Shown here: positions 1 to 10,205 of the stretch, one piece after another
Layout: the number at the start of each line of letters is the position of its first letter
How positions within the stretch are numbered: the first letter of the stretch is position 1
Assembly (NCBI RefSeq): GCF_000204055.1
Contig: NW_006768821.1
Coordinates: forward strand, 451,055-511,218
DNA: 60,164 bases
Source of the DNA: Melampsora larici-populina 98AG31
Taxonomy: Eukaryota > Basidiomycota > Pucciniomycetes > Pucciniales > Melampsoraceae
Direction of reading: 5' to 3'
The notes under the pieces: generated by a model
The model's input: the letters and a program-made list of their open reading frames with translations, nothing else
Database searches by the model: none
What the model was told of the DNA's origin: nothing
Made by a program: the position numbers and the translations under genes

Positions 1-945
1 AGGGCGAGGCGAAGAAAGAGGCTCGTCAAGAGCACTTTCAAACTTGGGGAACGATAGCATCTTCGCAATCCATTCAATGAAGCGTTGGTGATAGAAGACT
101 GAGGTTGGTCTGAGTTTGTTTCTGGCCGAAGAACTAGGTACGTAAAGAGGGAAATCACAGACTATTCGAAGACTCGAAGAAGTTTTCTTTGGAAATCGAA
201 GATGGTCGCAGTTAGTGATAAGAGGCTCATTGATTTGATCGAGTAATCCATGAAGTTTCCGGCATACATAGCAGCAGAGATTAGTGACTAAGTTGGTGTT
301 TAAGCGAAAAGTCTTGATGAGTTTGTCAAGTGTCAAAGGGATTTCTCGTAATATCTTCGATGCCAGGGGATTGTCGCCTAGAGATTTCTTGACCTTTGAT
401 TGTTCCATCTTAAGGGCAATGCGAGAACCTCGTACACTCTTGTGCTCAATGAAATGGTCATGCAAAACATGAAACATAGATTGAACACAGTGAGGATGCT
501 GTAAAAAAGTGAGAGGGACTTTGAACGGTTCAGTGGAGAAAGTTAAGACCGTCGGTAGCCCATTTGGAGTTTGAGTAGTTGATATAGATAGCTCGACGGG
601 ATTTGGACTAGTAGTTCGTGGATTCTTGTGAGGTCGAAGATTAATATCGTCACTGCCATTCTCACTATGAGGTGCCGGTGAATCTGAATGCTTTCTTTTT
701 TTGGTTTGAGGATGTTGATAAGATTGAGCTAAAGGTGGTTGCGATCTCAAGGCTCCACTTCCCCCCTCAAGAAGCGGATCTTGTTCATTTGCGTTTAAAG
801 CTGTTGATTTATGAAGATGTTTTGGGTAGTTTGAACGGTTGAATAGCTTCCCAACGTAGGTGACTCCCATGTATTCGAAACTTTCGGTGTTACACCCTAG
901 AGGAACGCAGGTGCAACAGAAGTGATTTCGATCGATTTTTGCCAT
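1..945 (-). CDS. Tnp2-like transposase, N-terminal part (runs off the left edge)
   Basis: An uninterrupted minus-strand reading frame of 315 codons runs from an ATG at 945 to the window edge, so the C-terminus is missing. The N-terminus has a clustered-Cys start (CCTCVPLGC, residues 9-17), then a Ser/Pro/Lys-rich linker with a possible nuclear signal (KKRKH). Near residues 225-232 there is a CCYVC pair, and near the edge a YHQRFIEWIAKML segment. A Cys-rich N-terminus followed by such a tail resembles Tnp2/Plavaka-type transposases of basidiomycetes; this is from memory of family layout, not a search. The DDE core would lie outside the window. The multi-exon gene at 1700-3496 lies upstream on the same strand and may be its partner. 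A KDZ-type transposase or an unrelated zinc-binding protein is an alternative. Confidence 0.5.
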   Translation of the reverse strand, partial: MAKIDRNHFCCTCVPLGCNTESFEYMGVTYVGKLFNRSNYPKHLHKSTALNANEQDPLLEGGSGALRSQPPLAQSYQHPQTKKRKHSDSPAPHSENGSDDINLRPHKNPRTTSPNPVELSISTTQTPNGLPTVLTFSTEPFKVPLTFLQHPHCVQSMFHVLHDHFIEHKSVRGSRIALKMEQSKVKKSLGDNPLASKILREIPLTLDKLIKTFRLNTNLVTNLCCYVCRKLHGLLDQINEPLITNCDHLRFPKKTSSSLRIVCDFPLYVPSSSARNKLRPTSVFYHQRFIEWIAKMLSFPKFESALDEPLSSPRP

Positions 946-1183
946 GCTTGCCCTTTGAGAAGAAGATAATCGGATTGTGGTTTTTGCAAAAGGTACAATC
1001 TGATCAGTCTGAGTTTACTTCTAAAAGGTCTTGAGGAAGACCCACGATTGGAACCTTCTGAAAAACTTTTCCAAAGACGATGTTGAATTTCTTGGCTGGG
1101 TATCTAGTTTGTTAATCGAGCATTTGTGGAAATCGTTTGAAGACTCAAAGTGAAGATGATGGACAGGTTTACCCTTTTGAAAT

Positions 1184-1486
1184 TCAGACAGGGTGAAACA
1201 GTTGAAAGGGCAATAATGAAAAATATCCGCTCAAACGGATATCTTGGCAGCAATCACCCTTCGTTTTTTTGATTTCTCCACATATAGCTTCTTGATTGTT
1301 ATGATCACACAGACCCATGTGAGGATGAGATGGCTTTTCTCTAAGGCATTTTTGGAAAACTTTGACCTTGTCGTCCTTTTTTGAAAGCATGAGACAAATC
1401 TCACAAAGGATACATTTCCAATTGAAGTTACCCTTGAAATCATTTTTCTCACATTTCACACTATTCATCAACAACAAACTAAACAT
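1184..1486 (-). CDS. small Cys-rich ORF (uncertain)
   Basis: From an internal ATG at 1486 the frame encodes about 100 residues with nine cysteines, including a WKCILCEIC cluster and a CC pair near the end. An upstream ATG at 1624 would add 46 strongly hydrophobic residues. It sits between the Tnp2-like ORF and the companion gene, all on the minus strand. Small Cys-rich proteins are typical of rust secretomes, but the hydrophobic stretch at this start (MFSLLLMNS) is short for a signal peptide, and the surroundings are AT-rich and repetitive. It may be a chance ORF. Confidence 0.2.
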   Translation of the reverse strand: MFSLLLMNSVKCEKNDFKGNFNWKCILCEICLMLSKKDDKVKVFQKCLREKPSHPHMGLCDHNNQEAICGEIKKTKGDCCQDIRLSGYFSLLPFQLFHPV

Positions 1487-1699
1487 CCGCTTGACAAATA
1501 GGAATGAGTACGTCAAAAATGCAGCATACACAATCCAAATGAGTGTAAAATATTTGTAAAGATAGAAAACGATAAAGATAGAAAAAAACCACTGGTGTTT
1601 TGAACAGGAGGAAAGAAAAAACAAAACTATTTACATAACCAAAGTAATCACAGCCACCCTACTTTGAACAAAGAGATAAAAAGCAGGCTACCAGCGCCA

Positions 1700-3496
1700 T
1701 CATTGAGTCATCATTGGTACCTGAGTTGAACTTGACGCTTCACTACTACTCGGTTGTCCACCTACACGAGCAGCCCCCCTTGGCAATACTAAATTAGTCA
1801 AAATCTCGATTGATTTCTTAATGTTGATTGAATCAGCCTTCACTAGTTTCAAGTTTGCAACTGCGATGCCTGACATCTTATCAAGCCATGCATTTGACAC
1901 AAGAGATTCCTGGAACTTTTGAGGTGGAAAAGTATCCGGATCGTTTGAAGTGTATGATCCACGATCAATGATGGCCTTTGCGCGAGCCTTCTTCCTTGGA
2001 ATAGTCTCCTGCCCTTCGATAAGTTGATCCACGAGGTTGACAAAGGTATCGAGTGGTCCGCTACGCCATTCCAGTCTGGTTTTGCACCGTGATCCCGAGC
2101 CGTTGACAATCACTACTTCATCTTCAGAGTGCACCTCCGGATGAGATAAGAGTAAGTATTCGGGTGACGCTCCACCAAAAATACCTTGCGCCAGTTCCAG
2201 GCGCGCCGTGTGAATCTATTTTGAACAAATAGATAATCAACAACATATATAACATCTGCATAACCAGGAAAACAAACAAACTTACTCTAGTTTTTGCTCG
2301 CCTGCGTCTATCCTTACTCTTGGACATTTCGCGCAACCGATCTGCTTGCAACCTACCCTCAGGTGTTTGTGACATTAAACTCAACTTTTCTTGTTCGCGA
2401 AACTTCGGAGCCTGATGCTCGCACCACCGTCGGATAATCTCAATTCGGTTTTCAGGTGTATTTCCAGATTCTACAATTCCAAAAGCCTTTGTACCGTGAG
2501 CTTCGTGACACTTCTCCCATTCCTGAAGGATGATCCGCGACATGGCTGTGTTCCAAGGAGAATCCGGTTTGCCGTTCCAGTCAAAAGTGCAACGAGGAAA
2601 GCCTGCCAAAGCCAGTGCACCTTCGCATAGAGTTCCCCACCGATGATCGTACCTTGATCCAAATTTAAACGAGAGACGAGAGGCGAACTTAACAGGACAC
2701 AATGGAGCCGAGAGCATTTCCTTCTGAGCAGAATCTTTCTCAACAGTCCTGATTTGCTTTCGATTCGGTTTGAAGTCGGCAGGTTTCTTTGAGAGGTATT
2801 TTTTCACAGCACGGTCCATTGCGTTCTTGATAGCGTCCTGACGAGACTCCTGACGAGTTGCCCAATTGCGAACTTCATCTTCGGTCGGTGGATCAGGGAG
2901 GGAAGGTTCGGAACTAGAAGAGGTTGAGCGTGATTTCCGATACACCCCAAGCATCATCTTCACATATTCTTGAATGGCTCTAGCTAAGGCAGTTGCCGCT
3001 CCAGGTGTCGAATGCGAGTTGGCCAATAGACCGACCATCGAATCGCGGTCTCGCTTTTCCTGTGCCAACTTTCGCCCTGCCTTCAGTTTGCGCTTTCGAC
3101 TGGCTATTTCAGCAGGAGTGAGTTCACCATCTGGTCGGAAAAATCTGAGTCAGTTCAAGCCCGTTTTTAAAGGAACAGTGCACTACTTACCTGAGTCGCT
3201 GTCGTTGGGATCCACAGAGTCATCAGAATCATAATTGATCGGTGGTGTTCTCTGTCGCGGGCTGGAACCATCTGAGAAACCAACACCTGTGTTAGATTCT
3301 AGATCTGAAGTCTGTGGATTCAAATCACATCGACTTACCATCATCTACCCTTTGCCGTTTGCTACGACCTGTGACAAGTGAAATGAAATAATAGAAATCA
3401 GGACCAGATTCAATTTGGATATAGTTCAGCCAGACACTGACCATCAGTATTTTGCTGTGTCCCAGTCGAACTTGTGCTACTCAAATCAATCTCCAT
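1700..3496 (-). CDS. five-exon hypothetical protein, transposon-companion type
   Basis: Exons on the minus strand are 3496-3442, 3368-3339, 3271-3191, 3130-2286 and 2215-1700. All have GT-AG borders and consistent phases, giving 508 residues. The N-terminus is acidic and Ser-rich with a basic patch (RSKRQR). The centre has conserved-looking Trp/Cys segments (RWGTLCEGALALAGFP; IIRRWCEHQAPKF), then a basic helix (SKSKDRRRRAKTR). The next segment ends in HSEDEVV and is followed by EWRSGPLDTFVNLVDQL. A basic helix, then an acidic S-E/D motif, then a WR-containing segment recalls hypothetical proteins that are highly repeated in basidiomycete genomes and often lie beside DNA transposons. The link to the Tnp2-like ORF downstream is inferred from orientation and proximity. 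No enzymatic domain is recognised. Confidence 0.6.
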
Positions 3497-5130
3497 TTGC
3501 AGAAGGTGTAATGAATTTAATGTAATGAATTTAATATGTGGTTGACTATACGAAGGAAGTTTGAATATATTATTAAATCAGAAAGAGAGACCGTAGGAGA
3601 CTGTGACCACCAGGATCAATAAGATGACTCGAGAAAAATTTGAAAAGAACTTCTGGCCAGCCAGTGATGATGAAAGATACGACTGAGACGAAGAAAAAAA
3701 AGAAATAAAAATCAGATCAACTGTGAGTTAAAGAAGTGAAATTTGAAGGTGAAGGAGAACGATAGCTTTGAGATGAAAAACAGAAACCTGAACTCACGGC
3801 CACATCTTAAAGTTAACCTATGCCGAAGATCTTGTTGACTGTCCTTTCAGGATGCGGGTCTATCAAAGGCATCAAGCACAGACCACAGATTCTTACCTAG
3901 CATCAGATTTTGTGAGCACAACGGCATTCGGCGAGTTTAATGATCGCTTTTGCCACACAGAGCCAAACTTGTTCTTTCTTTGTTGAGGATATTTACATAT
4001 TCAATTTGATTTAAATTTCGTCTCTGAGATTGATCCTTTTTGTTGGTTGAGCCATTCTTGTAGCTTGGGTCCGACAAAGAACTGAACCCATACACGGACA
4101 TAATCAAAAGCAAAGTATTACGGAGTGGCATGAATAGATGGATAACAAGGAGATTGAGAGGTGAGCAGACCAAGAGTGAGATATAACATTAGTAAGGCAG
4201 CAGGCTTATCATCAAGACCGCCACGAAGACGGTACTGGTATCGTACGGTGACCAAGTCGATCGGGTTGGAAAATCCGAATGATCAGCTGAGCTGGTCTAA
4301 CGGATCAAGAAAAACACCAAATCTTGAACTGTTTTCAAGACTACACAAAACCGTAATTTGATATTATCATGAAACAAAATATACTCACCCGAGTCATTTG
4401 ATTGAGTGCTCTATGAACACTGTAACCTGAGAAGGGATGAAGATTGAAATTGAGATCACGACTCTTTGGGAATTGATGAGAATGTTCAAGAAAAGAGTCT
4501 GTGATTTTACGGGGGGCTAGGAAGGCCTAGGAACAAAGGTGCTAAGCTGTAAAGTCCTTTCACAGGAAATCTGGGGTTATTTCAGGATGTTTTGAAGGAT
4601 GGCACGGCTTGCTCTCGTCGTTGAGAGCACCTCAGGCGGACAGGGTGCCTAGAGCAGGGTGACCAGTATGTCCAGCTTTGGGGCAGAAAAAGACTCACTT
4701 TGTACTTTACAACCTATCAGCATGACATGTCATCATCTGAAGATATTCTGCGCTGTTTTGCTTTTGTGGCACTGGTGTGTAAATTTTTGCTGTGCAGCTT
4801 GCTTCAAAGTCCTCACGCTGCTTCATGCTTGTATTCGGAGACAATTTTGACATTCATGCAGGCGACTTCAAAGTTCAAGATGGCAAATGCCAAATGTTAA
4901 TCCTCGTTTATCCAAGTTTCGCTTTGCCTTTGATTGCAAATGAAGTGAATAGATGACTTGAACTTTATGCAACGTACAATAACTTTTACCCGCTCACTCC
5001 CGCTCACACTCAAGTCAAAGTTCATCCCATCAAGCTTCCTGCCTCACCGGTGTCCTGCCTTGAGGCTTGCATTACAATTTACGATTTAAGGATTCCGAAG
5101 CCTTAATTTTTTTCTGGAATCGACTTTGGA
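3497..5130. other. intergenic region, no gene supported
   Basis: Only short ORFs without splice-supported extension are seen. The stretch 3497-3640 should hold the promoter of the minus-strand gene and the last few hundred bases the promoter of the epoxide hydrolase. No recognisable element is seen. Confidence 0.5.
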
Positions 5131-7139
5131 ATGTCTAAAGCTTATATTGAACCGATCCCGACCGATCCCAACAGTTTCAACTGGAAATATCTAATCGTCA
5201 GTTCTGGTCATGAGTATCGTAAGTAAAACACTGCGGATCATAGCGGATGCATGCTCTATAGACTCACTTTTCGCCCTGTTGCTCGTAAACGGGAGACAGG
5301 CTACATTGACCAGAATGAACATGCCAAAGACGTGGTACTTTGCCTTCATGGTTTTGTATGTACCCTTTCCGACCTCGTTCTGCACTGTGGTTCTCATCGC
5401 TCGACTCATCAGAGAGCATCATTTGCTATCCTTAGCCAGATTTGTATGCCTAAAACCATTCTTTATCTAGGCGACTTTGAGGGTTCGTTTTCTTATGTGG
5501 TCTCGTTGACTGTCATAGAGCTTTCGGTTGGCGATATCAAATCGTGGAATTGGTGCGCCGAGGGTATCGAGTCATTGCACCAGATCTTCTTGGGTGAGTG
5601 ATTTGGAATCACACAAACTCAAAACTATCTGTTTACTCATCTCATCAACTTTTGATATCGTTCTCTTTCAAGGTATGGTGGCACTGTGAGACAATCCCTC
5701 ATCTATTTCGGTCGTCTCCATGTACTCAAAACCTGAATCGATCCACAAACATCAGTCTAAGCCAACAGAAATCGAACCATACACATTCTTCTGCATGTCT
5801 ACCTCTGTTCGAGAAATCTTGGACCACTTGAAGGTAAACAAGGTAGTACTTGTTGGTCATGATTGGTATGTGAATCTTTAAGCCTAATCCTTCATTTTCC
5901 TTCATCTTACTTACTCAACTCGATTTCGGCGGCAATATGACCATACCTACACATGTCTATGTAGGGGAGCCCCATTAAGTGGTCGGTTCCTACTTTACTT
6001 CCCAGAACGCATTCGGGCTTGGGTGACGTAAGTATTTTGTACACCTGTGTTTATATTCTCTGGTAAGGAGCTTTATACCACTGGTTTAAGTATCTTCATA
6101 ATTAATTCTATCAGAATTTGTGCTCCACCGAATCCTGGTCCAAAGCCGGGTGCAGGGTTGGTAGATTTACCAACTGCGATAAGGAAGAATATACCACACT
6201 TTGGGTTAGTAAAACTTCCATATGAGTTTTACCATGCTTTTGACTTGTTAACAAGAAAACTGATCTAATGGGGTATGAATATGATAGTTATCAGCTTTAT
6301 TTCATGAGTGAAGCATCAGGAAAAGAGCTAACACGTTGGGCTAAGACCTTTCTGCTTGTTGTATATTGCCATATGGCTCGTCGACTGAGCAGTCCAGAGG
6401 CTCGGAAAGTAGCTGCATCAGCCGCGGGTCGTAAACCCTCATACGTGCTCGAGGGAGTTTTTCGTGGGCGATTGATGGAATCTAAAGACTTACTCGAATA
6501 TGCAAAGGTTGATGATCCGGTCAGTTGAAATATCACGACTTAGCAAATGAACATCGAATTAAAGGAATATTCCTTTTCTAAATAGGAAACTGAATACTAC
6601 ATAAGTGAGTTCCGTCGTGGTGGATTGATGGGTCCAGTAAATTGGTACAAGGTTAGTGTAAGACTGATGAAAAAAATGGAAGTGAACTCAAGATTTGATG
6701 AATGATTTTTGCCTTTGTAGACTCGTGTCCTTAATCATTCAGATGATTTGGGTAAGCATGCATCAATCAAAATGATTGCAAAGAACTTGTCTGACTCACT
6801 GATGGTAATCTGTGCAGCTTACAATGTACCAGACACTTTCCCCAAAAATATCCCTAGTTTATATATCCAAGCCACAGAAGATGAAGCCTTACCTCCAAGA
6901 CTTGTATCAGAATCACAACTAGATGAACGTTTTCCCGGAAGAAATCTGAAAGTCATCCAAATCAAAGGTGCTAATCATTGGCTTCTACAGGTTCGTAAAT
7001 CTGATAAATGTATAGACACAAAGATTTCAAAATTCACAAAGGTGTGGTTTTTTAGGATCCGCAATATCGAGATAAGTTCACTGCTGAACTTTGTAATTGG
7101 ATTGATAAACAAGTAAAGGTTTTCAAGCCTAAGTTGTAA
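5131..7139 (+). CDS. epoxide hydrolase (alpha/beta hydrolase), 13 exons
   Basis: Exons are 5131-5218, 5300-5355, 5436-5443, 5519-5593, 5673-5685, 5756-5865, 5965-6027, 6115-6204, 6288-6519, 6586-6651, 6721-6751, 6818-6990 and 7056-7139. Phases agree throughout and give 362 residues. It is a soluble epoxide hydrolase: HGFP oxyanion loop, nucleophile Asp116 in GHDWG, lid tyrosines in the YQLYF segment (169-173) and Tyr266 in NWYK, acid Asp299 and His331 in GANHW. These match the family's catalytic Asp-Asp-His plus two tyrosines. It would open epoxides (lipid, xenobiotic or plant-derived) to vicinal diols. No signal peptide is seen, so a cytosolic or peroxisomal site is likely. Two microexons (8 and 13 nt) encode the conserved stretch after the oxyanion loop and the loop before the cap. 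No catalytic residue is missing. Confidence 0.9.
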
Positions 7140-7636
7140 GAGGTAAGAATCTATGCAGATGGATTGCATCTACAGCCCTTTTTGGCATGTTACCTAAATG
7201 ATGTGATGTGATTGAGGAGCAGAATGTGTTGTAAACTTTCATTTTATCCAAAAAGCCGTGATGAGATTGATCAAAGGAGATTTGTGTTAGAATTGTAAAA
7301 GAGATCTGCATGATGGATTTTGAAGAAATACATGCTTGTTGAAATTTCATTTTACAGTGTCGGAATAAGTTTGTTGAGGGTATGTGGTGCACACAGGAGT
7401 GCAGTTGAGATAAGGTTTGTAAGCATAGTGGGTGAAGTAGAACAAGACTTTTCAAGCTCAATAATTGATCTCTGATTCTTAACAAGAAGTTCAATCAGAA
7501 GAATGGAGAACCAAAGCATTGTGATCAAACAAGACAGACTCTTATGTTGTTATTTTGGCTCATACTTTTACTGAAATCATCTCTGATCACCCACAGTTCA
7601 TTTAAGGTATGTGAAGCAAGTCAGCAATGGTGTATA
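7140..7636. other. 3' flank of the epoxide hydrolase, no gene supported
   Basis: AT-rich sequence with only short ORFs. It probably contains the 3' UTR and polyadenylation region of the hydrolase gene. Confidence 0.5.
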
Positions 7637-8025
7637 CCAAGACTGCAACTAGCTGCAACTTGTAGTTATATAAGATTGATGTTATTGATGTGTCCATGGG
7701 TAGAGACTCCAATTGGTACATAGTGAAGCAAAGCTTTGTGCATGTTTATTATCTGAGGCAGTTATCCTTTACAGATTTATGGGAGCTAGATCTAACTGAA
7801 TGTGAATTCCACAGTAGGCTAGCTGGATAAAAAGACTGCAATTAGCTGCATCTTAGAGGTATAGGAAATCAGTGTTGGCAGAAGTAGACATAATAGAACA
7901 AACTTCTCCACCTGTCTAAGTCATCTGAGGCAGATCACCTATATATATATTTATGGGAGTGAGACCTGATTGAATGGGGAGTTTACATAGCAGCTGGACC
8001 ATAACACCCAAGGAGCAATGCAATA
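7637..8025. repeat. two degenerate tandem copies of a ~191-bp unit
   Basis: Both units begin with AAGACTGCAAYTAGCTGCA (about 7640 and 7830). Each carries, in the same order, CTGAGGCAG, then TTTATGGGAG, then AGCTGGA near its end. Identity is patchy, so the duplication is old. No coding potential is seen. Confidence 0.5.
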
Positions 8026-8470
8026 TGTTGTGTTGTGTTTTGACTCTGTTACAGCCTCACAGAATTTTTGATCATCTTATCATGGTTAAGACAAGAGTTA
8101 AGTGTTGTAGTTCCAAGATTGTACTGTTGTATCAGTTTGTCAAGTCAATATAGATTGGAGAAATTCACAAGAGACATCTAGTTCAGTAAAAGAGATCCAT
8201 ATGTATAATTTTGCACCTCACTTAACAGTGAAATTGAGCAGGCTCCACTGCCTCAAAAGCTTATCAACTTCCTATGTGGGAAGTTGGCAAGCATGGGTAG
8301 CTTTTGACGAAAAAGAGGTAGCAACACAAACTACCTCTTGTTCTCACTCCAAAAATTAGTTTTCTTCAAAAGGTCTTTATCTGAAAGTGAGCTGGAATCA
8401 ACCAAAACAGTTGTCAGAGTTTGACAATAGATTGAGTCATCTTCACACTCAAATCAAGTCTATCATCCAT

Positions 8471-8640
8471 TTAGGGGATACAAAGTTAAAAACTGGGAGT
8501 TTTCCCAGTTCCCAGTTCCCAAATACCGCCAAAAACACAAATTGGGAAACTGGCAGAACTTGGGAAAGTTCCAAACACAGCCAAAAACAAAAACTGGGAA
8601 ACTGGGAAAAAAATCCCAGTTTTAACTTTGTATCCCCTAA
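8471..8640. mobile_element. 170-bp foldback MITE
   Basis: The unit reads TTAGGGGATACAAAGTTAAA at the left and its reverse complement at the right, with inner copies of CTGGGAA/TTCCCAG that let the whole unit fold on itself. The terminal TTA/TAA leaves TA or TAA as the likely duplicated target. A short palindromic, non-coding unit with a TA-type target fits a MITE of a Tc1/mariner or PIF/Harbinger type. The ORF that crosses it is an artefact of the repeat. Confidence 0.7.
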
Positions 8641-9031
8641 TTATATGGTGGACTCCCAGGCTGAATCAACTTCACCCCAACCTTGACCCTGATGTGAGTC
8701 TAATAAATTTCTGAGAAGCAAATGCTTGTATGTACGTGTTTTTTTGTGAAAATCTTGATTCTTTTGAAGGTCAGAGTATGTCAAGTTTTACAACAGGTGT
8801 GGTCAAAGGGTTGGAAATTGAATCAAATAGAAACTTGAGAGACTTGCAAACCCTTCAATACGGAGAATTTTCTTTACTGAAGTACAATTTTTGGGAAACT
8901 GTTTTTAGGTATAAATGGAAAACAAAACAAGAGGAGATGTTGAATGATGAAAACAAAAAACTGTCCTTTGTTGTATGATTCAAGCTTAAAAGCCTTCAGG
9001 ATTTGTTTTTACAACTTGTTTTGGTTTAATA
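8641..9031. other. 3' flank, no gene supported
   Basis: An 82-codon plus-strand ORF (8730-8978) has no splice or domain support. The region probably includes the 3' UTR of the minus-strand gene ending at 9032. Confidence 0.4.
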
Positions 9032-10205
9032 TCAAACTCTAGTCAAATATATTTTGGTAAGTTTGACATCATTCATAGAAGGAATTGGTTTTGGTACATT
9101 GAAAAAAGAAGAAGAAAAGGATAACGAAGAATTTAAGGTATTCATATATTGTGGTTCGGTTTCAGAAGTTTTTGATGTTGATGTTGGTTGAACTTGTACC
9201 TGAGATGTGAGTGGTGTTGATAAAGGTTCTGAAGTTGAAGTCCATTTTGGATCTTTATCTTCATTATCATCTTGAATATCTTCTTCACTTGAAGAAGATT
9301 GACAAGGCCCAAATGGATATCCTTCTGGTATTGTGCCATCGTGAAACCAGGATCGATAGAGTACTGCAACCTGGGAAGAATGTCAAAGAGATGAGATTAG
9401 AGCAACATTCAAGAAAAACAAAGCTCAACATACTGCATGTTTAAGTGGCAGAGGGGTGATAAAGCGTCGATCGGGGTCTTTTAGTTGATCTGCTGTTCTT
9501 AGAAGCTTTGGAAATTTATGACCAAAAAATACGTCGCCAATGGAGGAACAAAAATGAAGAAAAATCGTTGGTTAGTTATCTGTCCCTCTCGTATTCAGTT
9601 TGATTTACTTGTACATAGAAAATGCAAAAGAAGACAGATGAAAAACTGAGGAAACCTGTCGCAAATTCGGATGATCAAGAATGTGAAAGAAAGAAAAAAC
9701 TACTTGATATCCGGATGAAGATCCAGGTTCTGTGAAAAAGTTTGAATAAAAAGGGAAAGGATCACCAATTACAAAAATCAAGTGTAGACGATTGAAATAC
9801 TATCATTATGTACTTTGAAGTTTATTCAAGTTAAGAAGTCCAACAAAGAAATCGAAATCTCTCGCGAGATGAAAATGAAAGACATCAAAGAAAAAAATCA
9901 AAACAAAAAAGAAGTTTACGTACTATTTGTTTAGGAATATCATTACTATGATTCAATTTAGCTTGAACATCATAAGAGTTTACTATTCTTTCAAATGCTA
10001 CATTGAACTTTTCTGCTACCTGTTGATCCCTTTCTATTATGACTGAATTCGATGATGAAGGTCCACGAATCTGATCAGATCCTGATGAAGTGAATGAGGG
10101 TTTAGATCGAAGCCAGTTTTGTCGATCGGTCTCCCATCGAATAGAAGTTTCAGCGACGATGTTCTTTAAGTCATCAACATCAGTATGGTTTGAGTTCGAA
10201 TTCAT
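9032..10205 (-). CDS. four-exon protein, possible Gag1-like clamp domain
   Basis: Exons on the minus strand are 10205-9924, 9729-9704, 9497-9434 and 9370-9032. GT-AG borders and phases agree, giving 236 residues. An in-frame stop lies upstream of the first ATG, which fixes the start. The early part has WETDRQNWLRSKP, the middle a helix ending in ERIVNSYD, and the exon junctions give LHPDIKTADQLKDP followed by PLPLKHAVAVLYRSWFHDGT. A W-x3-R-x2-W start plus a PLPL-helix-W end resembles, from memory, the fungal Gag1-like clamp domain (formerly DUF4050), linked to TORC1 control in fission yeast. The C-terminal 80 residues are Ser/Thr/Gln-rich and probably disordered. The family assignment is weak; the gene model is stronger. 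Confidence 0.55.

Noticed and set aside
8387..8686. 99-codon plus-strand ORF
   Set aside because: It spans the 170-bp MITE; its SSQFPN/KHSQKQK-like repeats come from the palindromic element, not from a protein.
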